Assembly (NCBI GenBank): GCA_017936885.1
Contig: JAGBEO010000028.1
Location: forward strand, 1-64,000
Direction: 5' to 3'
Source: Lachnospiraceae bacterium
GTDB lineage: Bacteria; Bacillota; Clostridia; Lachnospirales; Lachnospiraceae
Length of the DNA: 64,000 nt
Position 1 is the stretch's first letter. The number at the start of each line of letters is the position of its first letter. The notes beneath the pieces are model-generated. The model had not been told where the DNA came from and did no database searches. It was given only the letters and a program-made list of their open reading frames with translations. This document shows positions 49,008 through 56,851 of this stretch, piece after piece. The position numbers and the translations under genes were made by a program.

Positions 49008-50888
49008 ATGGCAGCAAAACAGCAATCATGCACGCCGATACCACGTGTCGGCATCTATAACCGATGCTCTACGGAGGAAGAAGCGCAGAAGAATGCGCTG
49101 GCGATTCAGGCGGAGGAAAGCAGGGAGATTGCCGCGACCAAAAAGAAATGGATCATAGCTGCACAGTATATCGAAAGCGAGTCCGGCACATCCGTCAAGA
49201 ACCGTACAGAATATCAGAGACTTCTGGAAGATATGGAAAAGGATATTTTCGATATCGTAATGATCAAATCCATAGACAGGCTTATGAGATCGGCAAAAGA
49301 CTGGTATCTGTTTCTTAATAAACTTACAGAGAACAATAAAAAATTGTATATTTATATCGATGACAAGTTTTATACGCCTGATGACAGCCTGATATCCGGC
49401 ATCAAAGCGATTCTTGCCGAGGAGTTCAGCCGGGAATTGTCCAAGAAGATTAAAAATTCCCACGGGCGCAGACAGGAGATGCACAGACAAAAGAAGCCTG
49501 CAGGATTAAATATCACAAGGCCGATGTTTGGATGGGATAAAATCGGAAAAGATGTATATCAGATTAATGAAGCCGAGGCGGAAGTATACAGGGCGGCTTT
49601 TGACATGGCCGGATCGGGCAAGGGCTTTTACACTATTGCAAATTATATGTATGATCAGGGAGTAAGAGGAAAGAACGGCAGCAGAATATCCAATGTGCAG
49701 TGGAGGAAGATGATCTATTCTCCCAGGGCACATGGGACAATGGTGATTCATACAAGAGAATATGATTTCGATACAAAGAAGTTTATGAAGCTTCCGCCGG
49801 AAGAATGGATTTATATTGAAAACGCATTGCCTGCCATTGTATCGGAAGAATATCAGGCAGAGGTGCTTTCGTCTATTGCCGACCGGAAAACAGACTCTAA
49901 ATTTGAAACGTACACAAGGGATATGTCCAAGGCAGGAAGGTATGATTTGTCCGGTAAACTGATTTGCTCCGAATGCGGCGCTGTTTATTACAGAACGTCT
50001 TTTCTGTCAGGGGACAGAAGGCTTGCCGAATGGAAATGTTCCACAGCGCTTAAGAACGGAAGAAAAGGCACCAATAAAGTGGGCTGCGATAACATTAATC
50101 TGATGGAAGAAGAAATTCTGAAGCTGATTGAGACAGCCTGCAGGAAACAGTATGAAAGCCTTTTCGGAGCGCAACAGAATATTATAGATGAGGCGCTTGC
50201 TGCTGTTAAAAAGGCAATCCGGGATGATACGGCAGAAAGAGAACTAATGAAGTATAGAAAAGAATATAATAAACTGGAACGAAAGAAGAGGGTTTTATTT
50301 GATAAACTCATGAATGAAACAATCAATGATCAGGAATTTATGCAGTATAATGCGGAACTGGACAGCCGGATGAAAGTTTTTTCCGATAAAATAAGTTTAC
50401 TGCAAAAAAATACGATAGAATCCGATTATGAAGAAAGACTGGCTGTTATGAAAGAGGTTTTGAACAAAGGCGAGGTAGTTAGTCAGGCAAAAATAAAAGA
50501 ACTTGTGACGAAGATTGATAGGATTCTTGTATATCCTGATCACAAAATTGAAATAATCTTTCATAGAACAAAACTTTTGGGACTGCTGAAACTATATGAC
50601 AGCAATATTGAAGACCGTCCGGAGGATGTACCCTGCCGAATTGTTACTGAGTATGTACATACAAATAGATCTTCGGAGAGGAGAAAGCAAATCAATCGAC
50701 AAATATTAAATATTTTTCGGGACAATCCATGTACGCGTGCCAAAGATCTGCCGGAAATGCTGGGGGTTGGATATTCTTATGTCAATACTTCAATAAAGGA
50801 ACTGAAAAAAGCCGGGAAACTGCGGTATGAAAAAAACGGAACCGCCCATGCAGGCATCTGGTATGTACAGGACAGTAATAAAGCTTGA
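49008..50888 (+). CDS. Large serine recombinase of the intervening element
   Basis: A 626-residue site-specific recombinase. The N-terminal resolvase-type catalytic domain has Ser21 in YNRCSTEEE, the Arg of IDRLMRS near 90, and the long helix of this class. The recombinase domain follows (RPMFGWDKIGK near 170), then a zinc ribbon (LICSECGAVYY with later Cys at about 345 and 363), a coiled coil (about 400-490) that controls direction, and a C-terminal winged-helix-like part. Length and order match integrases such as those of skin elements and Clostridium phages. GGGGAG precedes the ATG. It reads towards attR, whose core lies 100 bases after its stop. Confidence 0.93.
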   Translation: MAAKQQSCTPIPRVGIYNRCSTEEEAQKNALAIQAEESREIAATKKKWIIAAQYIESESGTSVKNRTEYQRLLEDMEKDIFDIVMIKSIDRLMRSAKDWYLFLNKLTENNKKLYIYIDDKFYTPDDSLISGIKAILAEEFSRELSKKIKNSHGRRQEMHRQKKPAGLNITRPMFGWDKIGKDVYQINEAEAEVYRAAFDMAGSGKGFYTIANYMYDQGVRGKNGSRISNVQWRKMIYSPRAHGTMVIHTREYDFDTKKFMKLPPEEWIYIENALPAIVSEEYQAEVLSSIADRKTDSKFETYTRDMSKAGRYDLSGKLICSECGAVYYRTSFLSGDRRLAEWKCSTALKNGRKGTNKVGCDNINLMEEEILKLIETACRKQYESLFGAQQNIIDEALAAVKKAIRDDTAERELMKYRKEYNKLERKKRVLFDKLMNETINDQEFMQYNAELDSRMKVFSDKISLLQKNTIESDYEERLAVMKEVLNKGEVVSQAKIKELVTKIDRILVYPDHKIEIIFHRTKLLGLLKLYDSNIEDRPEDVPCRIVTEYVHTNRSSERRKQINRQILNIFRDNPCTRAKDLPEMLGVGYSYVNTSIKELKKAGKLRYEKNGTAHAGIWYVQDSNKA

Positions 50889-50969
50889 AAATAGCAGTAT
50901 TGCTGAAATGATGAGACGTATGGAAAACAGTAAAATGGGAGACAACAGTAAAATCATGAAATTAGAATA

Positions 50970-50992
50970 TACTCTCTGTTTAGAAATTCCTG
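50970..50992 (+). repeat. Right element arm of the attP inverted repeat
   Basis: TACTCTCTGTTTAGAAATTC followed by CTG, matching the reverse complement of 26310-26335. In the excised circle the two arms flank the dinucleotide AA, giving the perfect core palindrome TTCCTGTAAGCAGGAA. Confidence 0.75.
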
Positions 50993-50995
50993 TAA
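50988..50995 (+). other. attR core TCCTGTAA
   Basis: The right copy of the 8-bp core. The bases after it (TCCGGTTTTT) continue the PBP gene in the same frame as the left half, with codons TCC TGT AAT rebuilding Ser-Cys-Asn. Confidence 0.85.
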
Positions 50996-51641
50996 TCCGG
51001 TTTTTATCACTGTGGGGCTTCGTATCGGTGTGGAGCGGTTTTATTCCTATTTCAGACAGTTTGGACTGCTTGATAAGACAGGGATTGATTTGCCGGGCGA
51101 GGCGGGAACCATTATGCACAAGGAGGAAAATATCGGGCCTGTGGAGCTGGCTACCATATCCTTCGGGCAATCCTTTCAGATTACACCAATTCAACTGGCG
51201 ACGACAGCTTCTTCCATTATCAATGGTGGGAGACGGGTGACGCCCCATTTCGGTGTAAAGGTGGCGGACAGTGACGGCTTAAACAGTCAGGTCTTTGAGT
51301 ATCCGGTAAGGGAGAATGTGGTTTCCGCAGAGACCTCTGAGACGATGCGCTATATTCTGGAACAGGTGGTAGCGGAAGGAAGTGGTAAGAACGGTGCCAT
51401 AGAGGGATACCGGATCGGCGGCAAGACTGCCACCAGCCAGACACTGCCTCGCGGAAGCGGTAAATATATCGCTTCATTTCTCGGTTTTGCCCCGGCGGAT
51501 GATCCGCAGGTACTTGCCATTGCCATTATCAATCATCCCCAGGGAACATACTATGGCGGACAGATTGCTGCACCCGTTGTGCGACAGCTTTTTGAGAATA
51601 TTCTTCCATATTTGGAGAAGATGGATTATAATAGGACATAA
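50988..51641 (+). CDS. spoVD: SpoVD-like class B PBP, 3' part (codons 367-583), interrupted
   Basis: The last 217 codons of the interrupted PBP. From the core the frame reads SCNPVFITVGLRIGVERF and on through ENIGPVELATISFGQSFQIT to the C-terminus. SCN is the second active-site motif. The third motif reads KTA (residues 512-514 of the joined protein) where the family has KTG. There are no PASTA domains. Alone this part has no start with a ribosome site (the GTG at 51012 lacks one) and no nucleophile Ser, so it is silent unless the element leaves. mraY follows after a repeat-rich gap. Confidence 0.9.
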   Translation, partial: SCNPVFITVGLRIGVERFYSYFRQFGLLDKTGIDLPGEAGTIMHKEENIGPVELATISFGQSFQITPIQLATTASSIINGGRRVTPHFGVKVADSDGLNSQVFEYPVRENVVSAETSETMRYILEQVVAEGSGKNGAIEGYRIGGKTATSQTLPRGSGKYIASFLGFAPADDPQVLAIAIINHPQGTYYGGQIAAPVVRQLFENILPYLEKMDYNRT

Positions 51642-51718
51642 AGATTTTCTAAAGCAGCAAAGTACGCTGCTTAAGAAAATCTAAGTTATGTCCGCAAGAA
51701 CAGCGGAGCTGTTCTTGC
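51634..51718 (+). repeat. Nested-hairpin repeat, copy 2
   Basis: GGACATAA (51634-51641, including the PBP stop codon) pairs with TTATGTCC (51686-51693). Inside is a 17-bp stem (51642-51658 with 51666-51682, one mismatch) and loop AAAGTAC. A perfect 11-bp hairpin follows (51694-51704 with 51708-51718). The order matches copy 1 at 32967, with stem bases changed on both sides. Confidence 0.75.
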
Positions 51719-51805
51719 CGCGGTTGAGTTAGGGAGGCAGAGGAGCTGTTCTTGCCGCGGTTGAGTTAGGGAGGTAGAGGAGCTGTTCTTGCCGCAGGTT
51801 GAGAA
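51705..51805 (+). repeat. 37-bp tandem repeat, about 2.7 copies
   Basis: Units begin GGAGCTGTTCTTGCCGC at 51705, 51742 and 51779; the last is partial and diverges after CCGC. The unit includes the 3' strand of the second hairpin of copy 2, so it arose by duplication of the end of that repeat. The 221-base gap before mraY is filled by these repeats plus a purine-rich lead. Confidence 0.85.
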
Positions 51806-51862
51806 TGGTGAGTACAGGAGAAATTGTGCTTGTGATGAAGTGTGAGTGGTGATGGAGGAAGT

Positions 51863-52819
51863 ATGAGTTCGACGATTTTATTATCTGTGATGATATCTTT
51901 TGCGATTAGTGTGATTTTGGGACCGGTGGTGATTCCGTTTCTGCGGCGGCTTAAAGTGGGGCAGACGGTCAGGGATGAGGGACCGGAAAGTCATCTTAAG
52001 AAAAACGGGACTCCTACAATGGGAGGTATCCTTATACTGTTTAGTGTGGTTGTGACTTCACTTCTTTTTGTGAAAGATTATCCGAAGATTATCCCTATCC
52101 TGTTTTTGACACTGGGATTTGGTCTGATCGGTTTTTTGGACGATTATATTAAAGTGGTGCTGAAACGGTCTATGGGGCTTCGGGCATGGCAGAAGTTTGT
52201 ATTGCAGATTGTAGTAACAGGTATTTTTGTTTTCTATTTGTTACAGTATACCGATGTATCTCTTGCCATGAAGGTTCCTTTTCTGGATGGAGTCTATCTG
52301 GATTTCGGATGGGCGAATATTCCGATCCTGTTCTTTGTGGTGATCGGTACTGTGAACGGTACGAATTTTACGGACGGATTAGACGGACTGGCAAGCTCGG
52401 TTACGGTTTTGGTAGCTACCTTTTTTACCGTTGTGGCAATCGGTACGAACAGTGGGATTGAGCCGATTACCTGTGCGGTGGTAGGCGCTTTGCTGGGATT
52501 TCTTCTGTTTAATGTGCATCCGGCGAGTGTGTTTATGGGTGATACCGGGTCGCTTGCATTGGGAGGATTTGTGGCGGCTGCGGCTTATATGATGCAGATG
52601 CCGTTGTTTATCGTGATTGTCGGTTTTATTTATCTGATAGAGGTTATTTCCGTTATCATGCAGGTTACTTATTTTAAGGCAACCGGTGGTAAGAGAATCT
52701 TTAAGATGGCGCCCATCCATCATCATTTTGAGTTGTGCGGTTGGTCTGAGACGAGAGTCGTAGCCGTATTCTCCATTGTGACAGCTTTGTTATGTCTGGT
52801 GGCACTTATGGGAGTCTAG
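51863..52819 (+). CDS. mraY: Phospho-MurNAc-pentapeptide transferase MraY
   Basis: MraY makes lipid I from UDP-MurNAc-pentapeptide and undecaprenyl phosphate in the membrane. About 318 residues with ten membrane segments and the conserved NGTPTMGG near 49, FLDDYIK near 92, NFTDGLDGLA near 167 and APIHHHFE near 289. The ATG at 51863 is preceded by GGAGGAAG; the GTG at 51842 is in frame but not needed. This gene resumes the division cluster after the interrupted PBP. Confidence 0.95.
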   Translation: MSSTILLSVMISFAISVILGPVVIPFLRRLKVGQTVRDEGPESHLKKNGTPTMGGILILFSVVVTSLLFVKDYPKIIPILFLTLGFGLIGFLDDYIKVVLKRSMGLRAWQKFVLQIVVTGIFVFYLLQYTDVSLAMKVPFLDGVYLDFGWANIPILFFVVIGTVNGTNFTDGLDGLASSVTVLVATFFTVVAIGTNSGIEPITCAVVGALLGFLLFNVHPASVFMGDTGSLALGGFVAAAAYMMQMPLFIVIVGFIYLIEVISVIMQVTYFKATGGKRIFKMAPIHHHFELCGWSETRVVAVFSIVTALLCLVALMGV

Positions 52820-52875
52820 GGAATGAAAATTTTGTACGGTGCAGATAAAATGACAGAACAGAAAGGCATATAAAA

Positions 52876-54237
52876 ATGAATTTACAAGGTAAGAAAGTAT
52901 TGGTAGTAGGTTCCGGTATCAGCGGTATCGGGGCGGTAGAAGCGTTAAACCATGTGGGCGCGGAAACGATCCTGTTTGATGCGAATGAGAAACTTACGGC
53001 TGGGGAAGTGGAAGCAAAGCTTCCGGCAGGCGTAACGGCGAAGATAGTGATTGGCAGTTTATCTGCCGGGGAGGAAGCTTCCGTGGAATTGGTGGTGCTT
53101 AGTCCCGGTGTGCCCACGGATACAGAATTCGTGGAAGGATTTCGCAGCAGAGGCGTTAAGATCTGGGGCGAGATTGAACTTGCCTATGAACTCGGCAAGG
53201 GTAAGGTGATCGGTATTACAGGTACGAACGGTAAGACTACGACTACCACCCTGGTGGGGGAAATCATGGCAGCCCATTGCAGTGATGTGGATGTGGTCGG
53301 CAATATCGGCAATCCTTATACACTGACTGCTTTGGATGCGGCGGATGATACTGTGACAGTGGCGGAAATCAGCAGTTTCCAGTTGGAGACAATCGAGCAG
53401 TTCAGACCGGATGTGTCAGCGATTTTAAATATTACACCGGATCATTTGAACAGACATCACACCATGGAAAATTATGCGGCAGCTAAGGAAGCAATTACCC
53501 GGAATCAGACGAAAGAACAGGTTTGTGTATTAAATTATGAGAATGAATATACCCGCGCTTTCGGTGATAGATGTCCTGCCCGTGTGGTATGGTTTTCTTC
53601 TGCACGGAAGCTGGAGGAAGGTTTCTATCAGGAAGGTGAGGAAATCTATCAGGCTTTGGACGGTAAGCTCACTCATATCATGAATATCCATGATATGAAT
53701 CTGGTAGGCACCTGCAATGTGGAGAATGTGATGGCGGCGATTGCCATTACGCAGGCAATGGGTGTGCCTATGGAGACGATTCTCTCCGTGGTGCGCCAGT
53801 TTAAGGCGGTAGAACATAGAATAGAGTTTGTAGCCACCAAGAGAGGCGTGGATTATTATAATGACTCCAAGGGAACCAATCCCGATGCGGCGATTCAGGG
53901 AATCAGAGCGATGAGCAAACCTACGATCCTGATCGGGGGCGGCTACGATAAGCAGAGTGAGTATGATGAGTGGATTGAAGCATTTGATGGTAAGGTGAAA
54001 TGTTTCGTGCTGATCGGACAGACAAGAGAGAAGATCGCGGAATGTGCCAGAAAGCATGGCATCGGCAATATTATTCTGGCAGATACCTTTGAGGAAGCTT
54101 TGGACATCTGTACAAAGAATGCGGTGAGCGGGGATGCCGTGTTGCTTTCTCCGGCATGTGCAAGCTGGGGCATGTTCCCGAATTATGAAGTAAGAGGCAA
54201 ACTGTTTAAAGAGTATGTAAATAAGCTGGAGGATTGA
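52876..54237 (+). CDS. murD: UDP-MurNAc-L-Ala:D-Glu ligase MurD
   Basis: The 453-residue cytoplasmic ligase adds D-glutamate to UDP-MurNAc-L-alanine. It has an N-terminal nucleotide fold (VLVVGSGISGIGAVEAL), the P-loop GITGTNGKTTTTT near 114, NITPDHLNRH near 190, and YNDSKGTNPDA near 331. It starts 56 bases after mraY and ends six bases before ftsW. Confidence 0.95.
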   Translation: MNLQGKKVLVVGSGISGIGAVEALNHVGAETILFDANEKLTAGEVEAKLPAGVTAKIVIGSLSAGEEASVELVVLSPGVPTDTEFVEGFRSRGVKIWGEIELAYELGKGKVIGITGTNGKTTTTTLVGEIMAAHCSDVDVVGNIGNPYTLTALDAADDTVTVAEISSFQLETIEQFRPDVSAILNITPDHLNRHHTMENYAAAKEAITRNQTKEQVCVLNYENEYTRAFGDRCPARVVWFSSARKLEEGFYQEGEEIYQALDGKLTHIMNIHDMNLVGTCNVENVMAAIAITQAMGVPMETILSVVRQFKAVEHRIEFVATKRGVDYYNDSKGTNPDAAIQGIRAMSKPTILIGGGYDKQSEYDEWIEAFDGKVKCFVLIGQTREKIAECARKHGIGNIILADTFEEALDICTKNAVSGDAVLLSPACASWGMFPNYEVRGKLFKEYVNKLED

Positions 54238-54243
54238 GATTAG

Positions 54244-55410
54244 GTGGCACAGAGAAATACTTCTCGCAGAAGACAACAGAATAGTGATAACTTTATGGAT
54301 TACAGTCTGCTGTTCATTGTGCTGTTTCTATTGGGATTCGGACTGATTATGGTGTATTCCACCAGTTCCTATGAGGCGAATCTGGATTTCGGAGATTCTA
54401 CCTATTATTTAAAGAAGCAGTTGTTTGCTACCATATTGGGCTTGATTGCTATGATCTTTGTGGCAAATATTCCCTATCATTTCTGGGAACGGTTCGCCGT
54501 GCTTGGCTATGTAGTGTCAGTGGTATTAATTTTGCTGATCATTCCCTTTGGACATGAAGCGAACGGCGCAAAGCGCTGGTTATACATAGGTCCTATTTCA
54601 CTGCAGCCGGCAGAGGTGGCGAAACTGTGTATGATTTTGTTCTTGGCGAGCATGATCTGCACAATGGGAAAACAGATACGGGGAAGGAAAGGGTTCTGGA
54701 TGGTATTATTGACACCGGCACCGATTGCCTTAATGATTTGGAAAATTACGGATAACATGAGTTCTGCGATTATCGTTATGGGCATTGCCGTGTTAATGTT
54801 ATTTGTGTCCTCTCCGGAGTATAAGCGGTTTATTCTGTTGGGATTATTGACAATAGCCGGTGCTGCGGCAGTGGTCTTTGCAATCGTGCAGATGGCAGCA
54901 AACGCAGCGGATACCCTGGACTTCCGCGGAGAGCGAATTTTGGCATGGCTTGACCCTTCTGCTTATGCCAGCGGCAAGGGCTTCCAGACTTTGCAGGCAC
55001 TCTACGCCATAGGGTCCGGCGGTGTGTTAGGCAAGGGCTTAGGACAGAGTATGCAGAAGTTAGGCTTCCTGCCGGAAGCACAGAATGATATGATTTTCTC
55101 TATTATTTGTGAGGAATTGGGATTGTTCGGCGGTATCGCCGTTATCATTATGTTTATCCTGTTAATCTGGCGGTTTATGATTATCGCCAACAATGCACCG
55201 GATTTGTTCGGAGCACTTCTCGTGGTAGGTGTACTAGGACATATTGCCATACAGGTTATCCTGAATATCGCGGTTGTTACCAATACGATTCCGAATACCG
55301 GAATTTCCCTGCCGTTTATCAGTTACGGCGGTTCTTCGGTTATGTTTCTTTTGATAGAGATCGGGCTTGTTTTAAGCGTGGCGAAAGGAATCCGGTTAAA
55401 AGATTTATAA
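54244..55410 (+). CDS. ftsW: Lipid II polymerase FtsW/SpoVE-type (SEDS family)
   Basis: A 388-residue SEDS glycosyltransferase with about ten membrane segments that works with a class B PBP. Signature parts: ANGAKRWLYIG near 98, LQPAEVAKL, and a C-terminal GISLPFISYGGSS near 358. The start is GTG at 54244 with GGAGGATT inside the end of murD. It may partner the septal PBP at 22863 in growth and, if the element leaves, the SpoVD-like PBP in the spore; the sequence does not tell FtsW from SpoVE. Confidence 0.93.
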   Translation: MAQRNTSRRRQQNSDNFMDYSLLFIVLFLLGFGLIMVYSTSSYEANLDFGDSTYYLKKQLFATILGLIAMIFVANIPYHFWERFAVLGYVVSVVLILLIIPFGHEANGAKRWLYIGPISLQPAEVAKLCMILFLASMICTMGKQIRGRKGFWMVLLTPAPIALMIWKITDNMSSAIIVMGIAVLMLFVSSPEYKRFILLGLLTIAGAAAVVFAIVQMAANAADTLDFRGERILAWLDPSAYASGKGFQTLQALYAIGSGGVLGKGLGQSMQKLGFLPEAQNDMIFSIICEELGLFGGIAVIIMFILLIWRFMIIANNAPDLFGALLVVGVLGHIAIQVILNIAVVTNTIPNTGISLPFISYGGSSVMFLLIEIGLVLSVAKGIRLKDL

Positions 55411-55480
55411 GGACAAGATAATTTTTGTTCTAAAAACCATATAGATAGAATAGGTCATATTTTAAATCTGAGGTAAGTAT

Positions 55481-56731
55481 ATGGACGCTATTCGTATCTA
55501 TGGTGGTAAATGTCTGGACGGACAGACTAGGATACAAGGGTCAAAAAACGCATCGCTGCCGGTTTTAGCGGCGACGCTTTTAATAAAAGGTACTTGTGAA
55601 ATAGAAAACTGTCCGGAAATCTCGGATGTATATCACATGCTGAGATTATTGGAAAGTCTGGGATGTAAAGTGACAAGAGAAGGGACGCTTGTACGGGTCA
55701 ACACGGAACAGGTGTCGGAGTGTGATATGCCGGCAGATTCCGTGGGCGTAATGCGTTCCTCCATTATGCTTTTAGGGGCGCTGCTTGCAAGGGTGGGAAG
55801 TGTGAAGATGGATTATCCGGGCGGCTGCGTGATCGGAGCAAGACCGATTAATCTGCATTTACAATCCCTGCGCAATATGGGAGTTGCGGTTGAAGAGGGA
55901 GAAGGCGGTTTTTCCGCCTGTGTGAACAGGTTAAAGGGGGCAAGCCACAGATTGCCCTTTATCAGTGTAGGTGTGACAGAAAACCTGATCTTGGCGGCGG
56001 TACTGGCAGAAGGAACCACTGTCATCGAGCCGGCAGCCGGTGAGCCGGAAATACAGACCTTGTGTGAGTTTTTGCAGCAGGCAGGGGCGAAGATTGAGGG
56101 GATCGGCTCTGACAGATTGACGATTCATGGCGTAGAAAGATTGTTTCCGGTTCGTTTTCGGATTCCGGCAGACCGGATCGTAGCGGGTACTTATTTGGCA
56201 GCCTGTATGTGTGCGGGAGGACGAGTGTTCTTACAAGATACGCCAAGGCATCACATGGAGAGCGTGCTTGCCTGTGCCGGACAGATGGGTGCAAAGCTTA
56301 AGTTCGAGCCGGACGGGATGTTGGTAACGTGCCGGACGAAACCGACAGGCTGTGAGAGTCTGGTTACCGGATGTTATCCGGCATTTCCCACAGATCTGCA
56401 ATCTCTCTTTATGGTGGTTATGTCGGTGTCCGGCAGACAGGGATGGATAGAAGAAACGGTGTTTGAGAACCGGTTTCGTATTGTGCCGGAGCTGCGTAAG
56501 ATGGGCGCAGATATTACGGTGTATAAGAACAGGGCATATGTAGGCGGCAGGGGCAGACTGCACGGTGCTGTTGTGCAGGCAGAAGAATTGCGCGGCGGAG
56601 CTGCACTGGTGGCAGCCTCTCTTGCAGCGGAAGGAACCAGCATTGTGACCAACCGCCATTATATTGACAGAGGCTATGAAGATATTGTGTTAAGTTTAAG
56701 AGAATTAGGTGCAGAGATTGAGCTGGCATAA
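55481..56731 (+). CDS. murA: UDP-GlcNAc 1-carboxyvinyltransferase MurA
   Basis: MurA joins enolpyruvate to UDP-GlcNAc, the first committed step of peptidoglycan synthesis and the fosfomycin target. The 416-residue protein has KNASLPVLAA near 22, the catalytic Cys116 in GGCVIGARP, and the two-lobed EPT fold. murG, often found between ftsW and this gene in relatives, is absent. Confidence 0.94.
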   Translation: MDAIRIYGGKCLDGQTRIQGSKNASLPVLAATLLIKGTCEIENCPEISDVYHMLRLLESLGCKVTREGTLVRVNTEQVSECDMPADSVGVMRSSIMLLGALLARVGSVKMDYPGGCVIGARPINLHLQSLRNMGVAVEEGEGGFSACVNRLKGASHRLPFISVGVTENLILAAVLAEGTTVIEPAAGEPEIQTLCEFLQQAGAKIEGIGSDRLTIHGVERLFPVRFRIPADRIVAGTYLAACMCAGGRVFLQDTPRHHMESVLACAGQMGAKLKFEPDGMLVTCRTKPTGCESLVTGCYPAFPTDLQSLFMVVMSVSGRQGWIEETVFENRFRIVPELRKMGADITVYKNRAYVGGRGRLHGAVVQAEELRGGAALVAASLAAEGTSIVTNRHYIDRGYEDIVLSLRELGAEIELA

Positions 56732-56762
56732 TTTCATATGCTGCTGTTAGGAATGCTGACGG

Positions 56763-56795
56763 ATGCCGGCTGAGAGAAACCGGCATAATGTTTTT
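56763..56795 (+). terminator. Possible weak terminator after murA
   Basis: ATGCCGG (56763-56769) pairs with CCGGCAT (56780-56786), followed by AATGTTTTT. The segment TGAGAGAAAC-C/T-GGCATA recurs 31 bases on at 56802, without the left stem arm. Confidence 0.4.
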
Positions 56796-56851
56796 GGTAA
56801 TTGAGAGAAACTGGCATATTGTCTCTTGAGCAGACAGTAAGAGGTTTATGA

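Larger units (their letters stand above)
26301..50995. mobile_element. 24.7-kb recombinase-encoding intervening element inside the spoVD-like gene
   Basis: The element is bounded by direct 8-bp copies of TCCTGTAA at 26301-26308 and 50988-50995, so the excised circle would be 24,687 bp. It encodes a large serine recombinase at its right end, and removal restores a 583-codon PBP frame. Joining its ends creates an attP-like palindrome. No phage structural, lysis, relaxase or conjugation genes are seen. The cargo is sensory and carbohydrate-related. The plan is that of skin-type elements, but programmed excision is inferred, not shown. Confidence 0.88.

Noticed and set aside
26301-50995. Prophage or conjugative element
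   Set aside because: No capsid, tail, holin, relaxase, type IV secretion or replication gene is seen; only the recombinase is element-like.
50827-51240. A 137-residue gene across attR
   Set aside because: It overlaps the recombinase end and the PBP half in another frame and has no recognisable features.
25203-51641. Assembly error explaining the split PBP gene
   Set aside because: A chance misjoin would not give matching frame, a shared 8-bp core, a palindromic attP and a serine recombinase at the border all together.
51012-51641. A separate short PBP gene starting at GTG 51012
   Set aside because: No ribosome site, no nucleophile Ser, and the frame continues upstream to the attR core in line with the left half.
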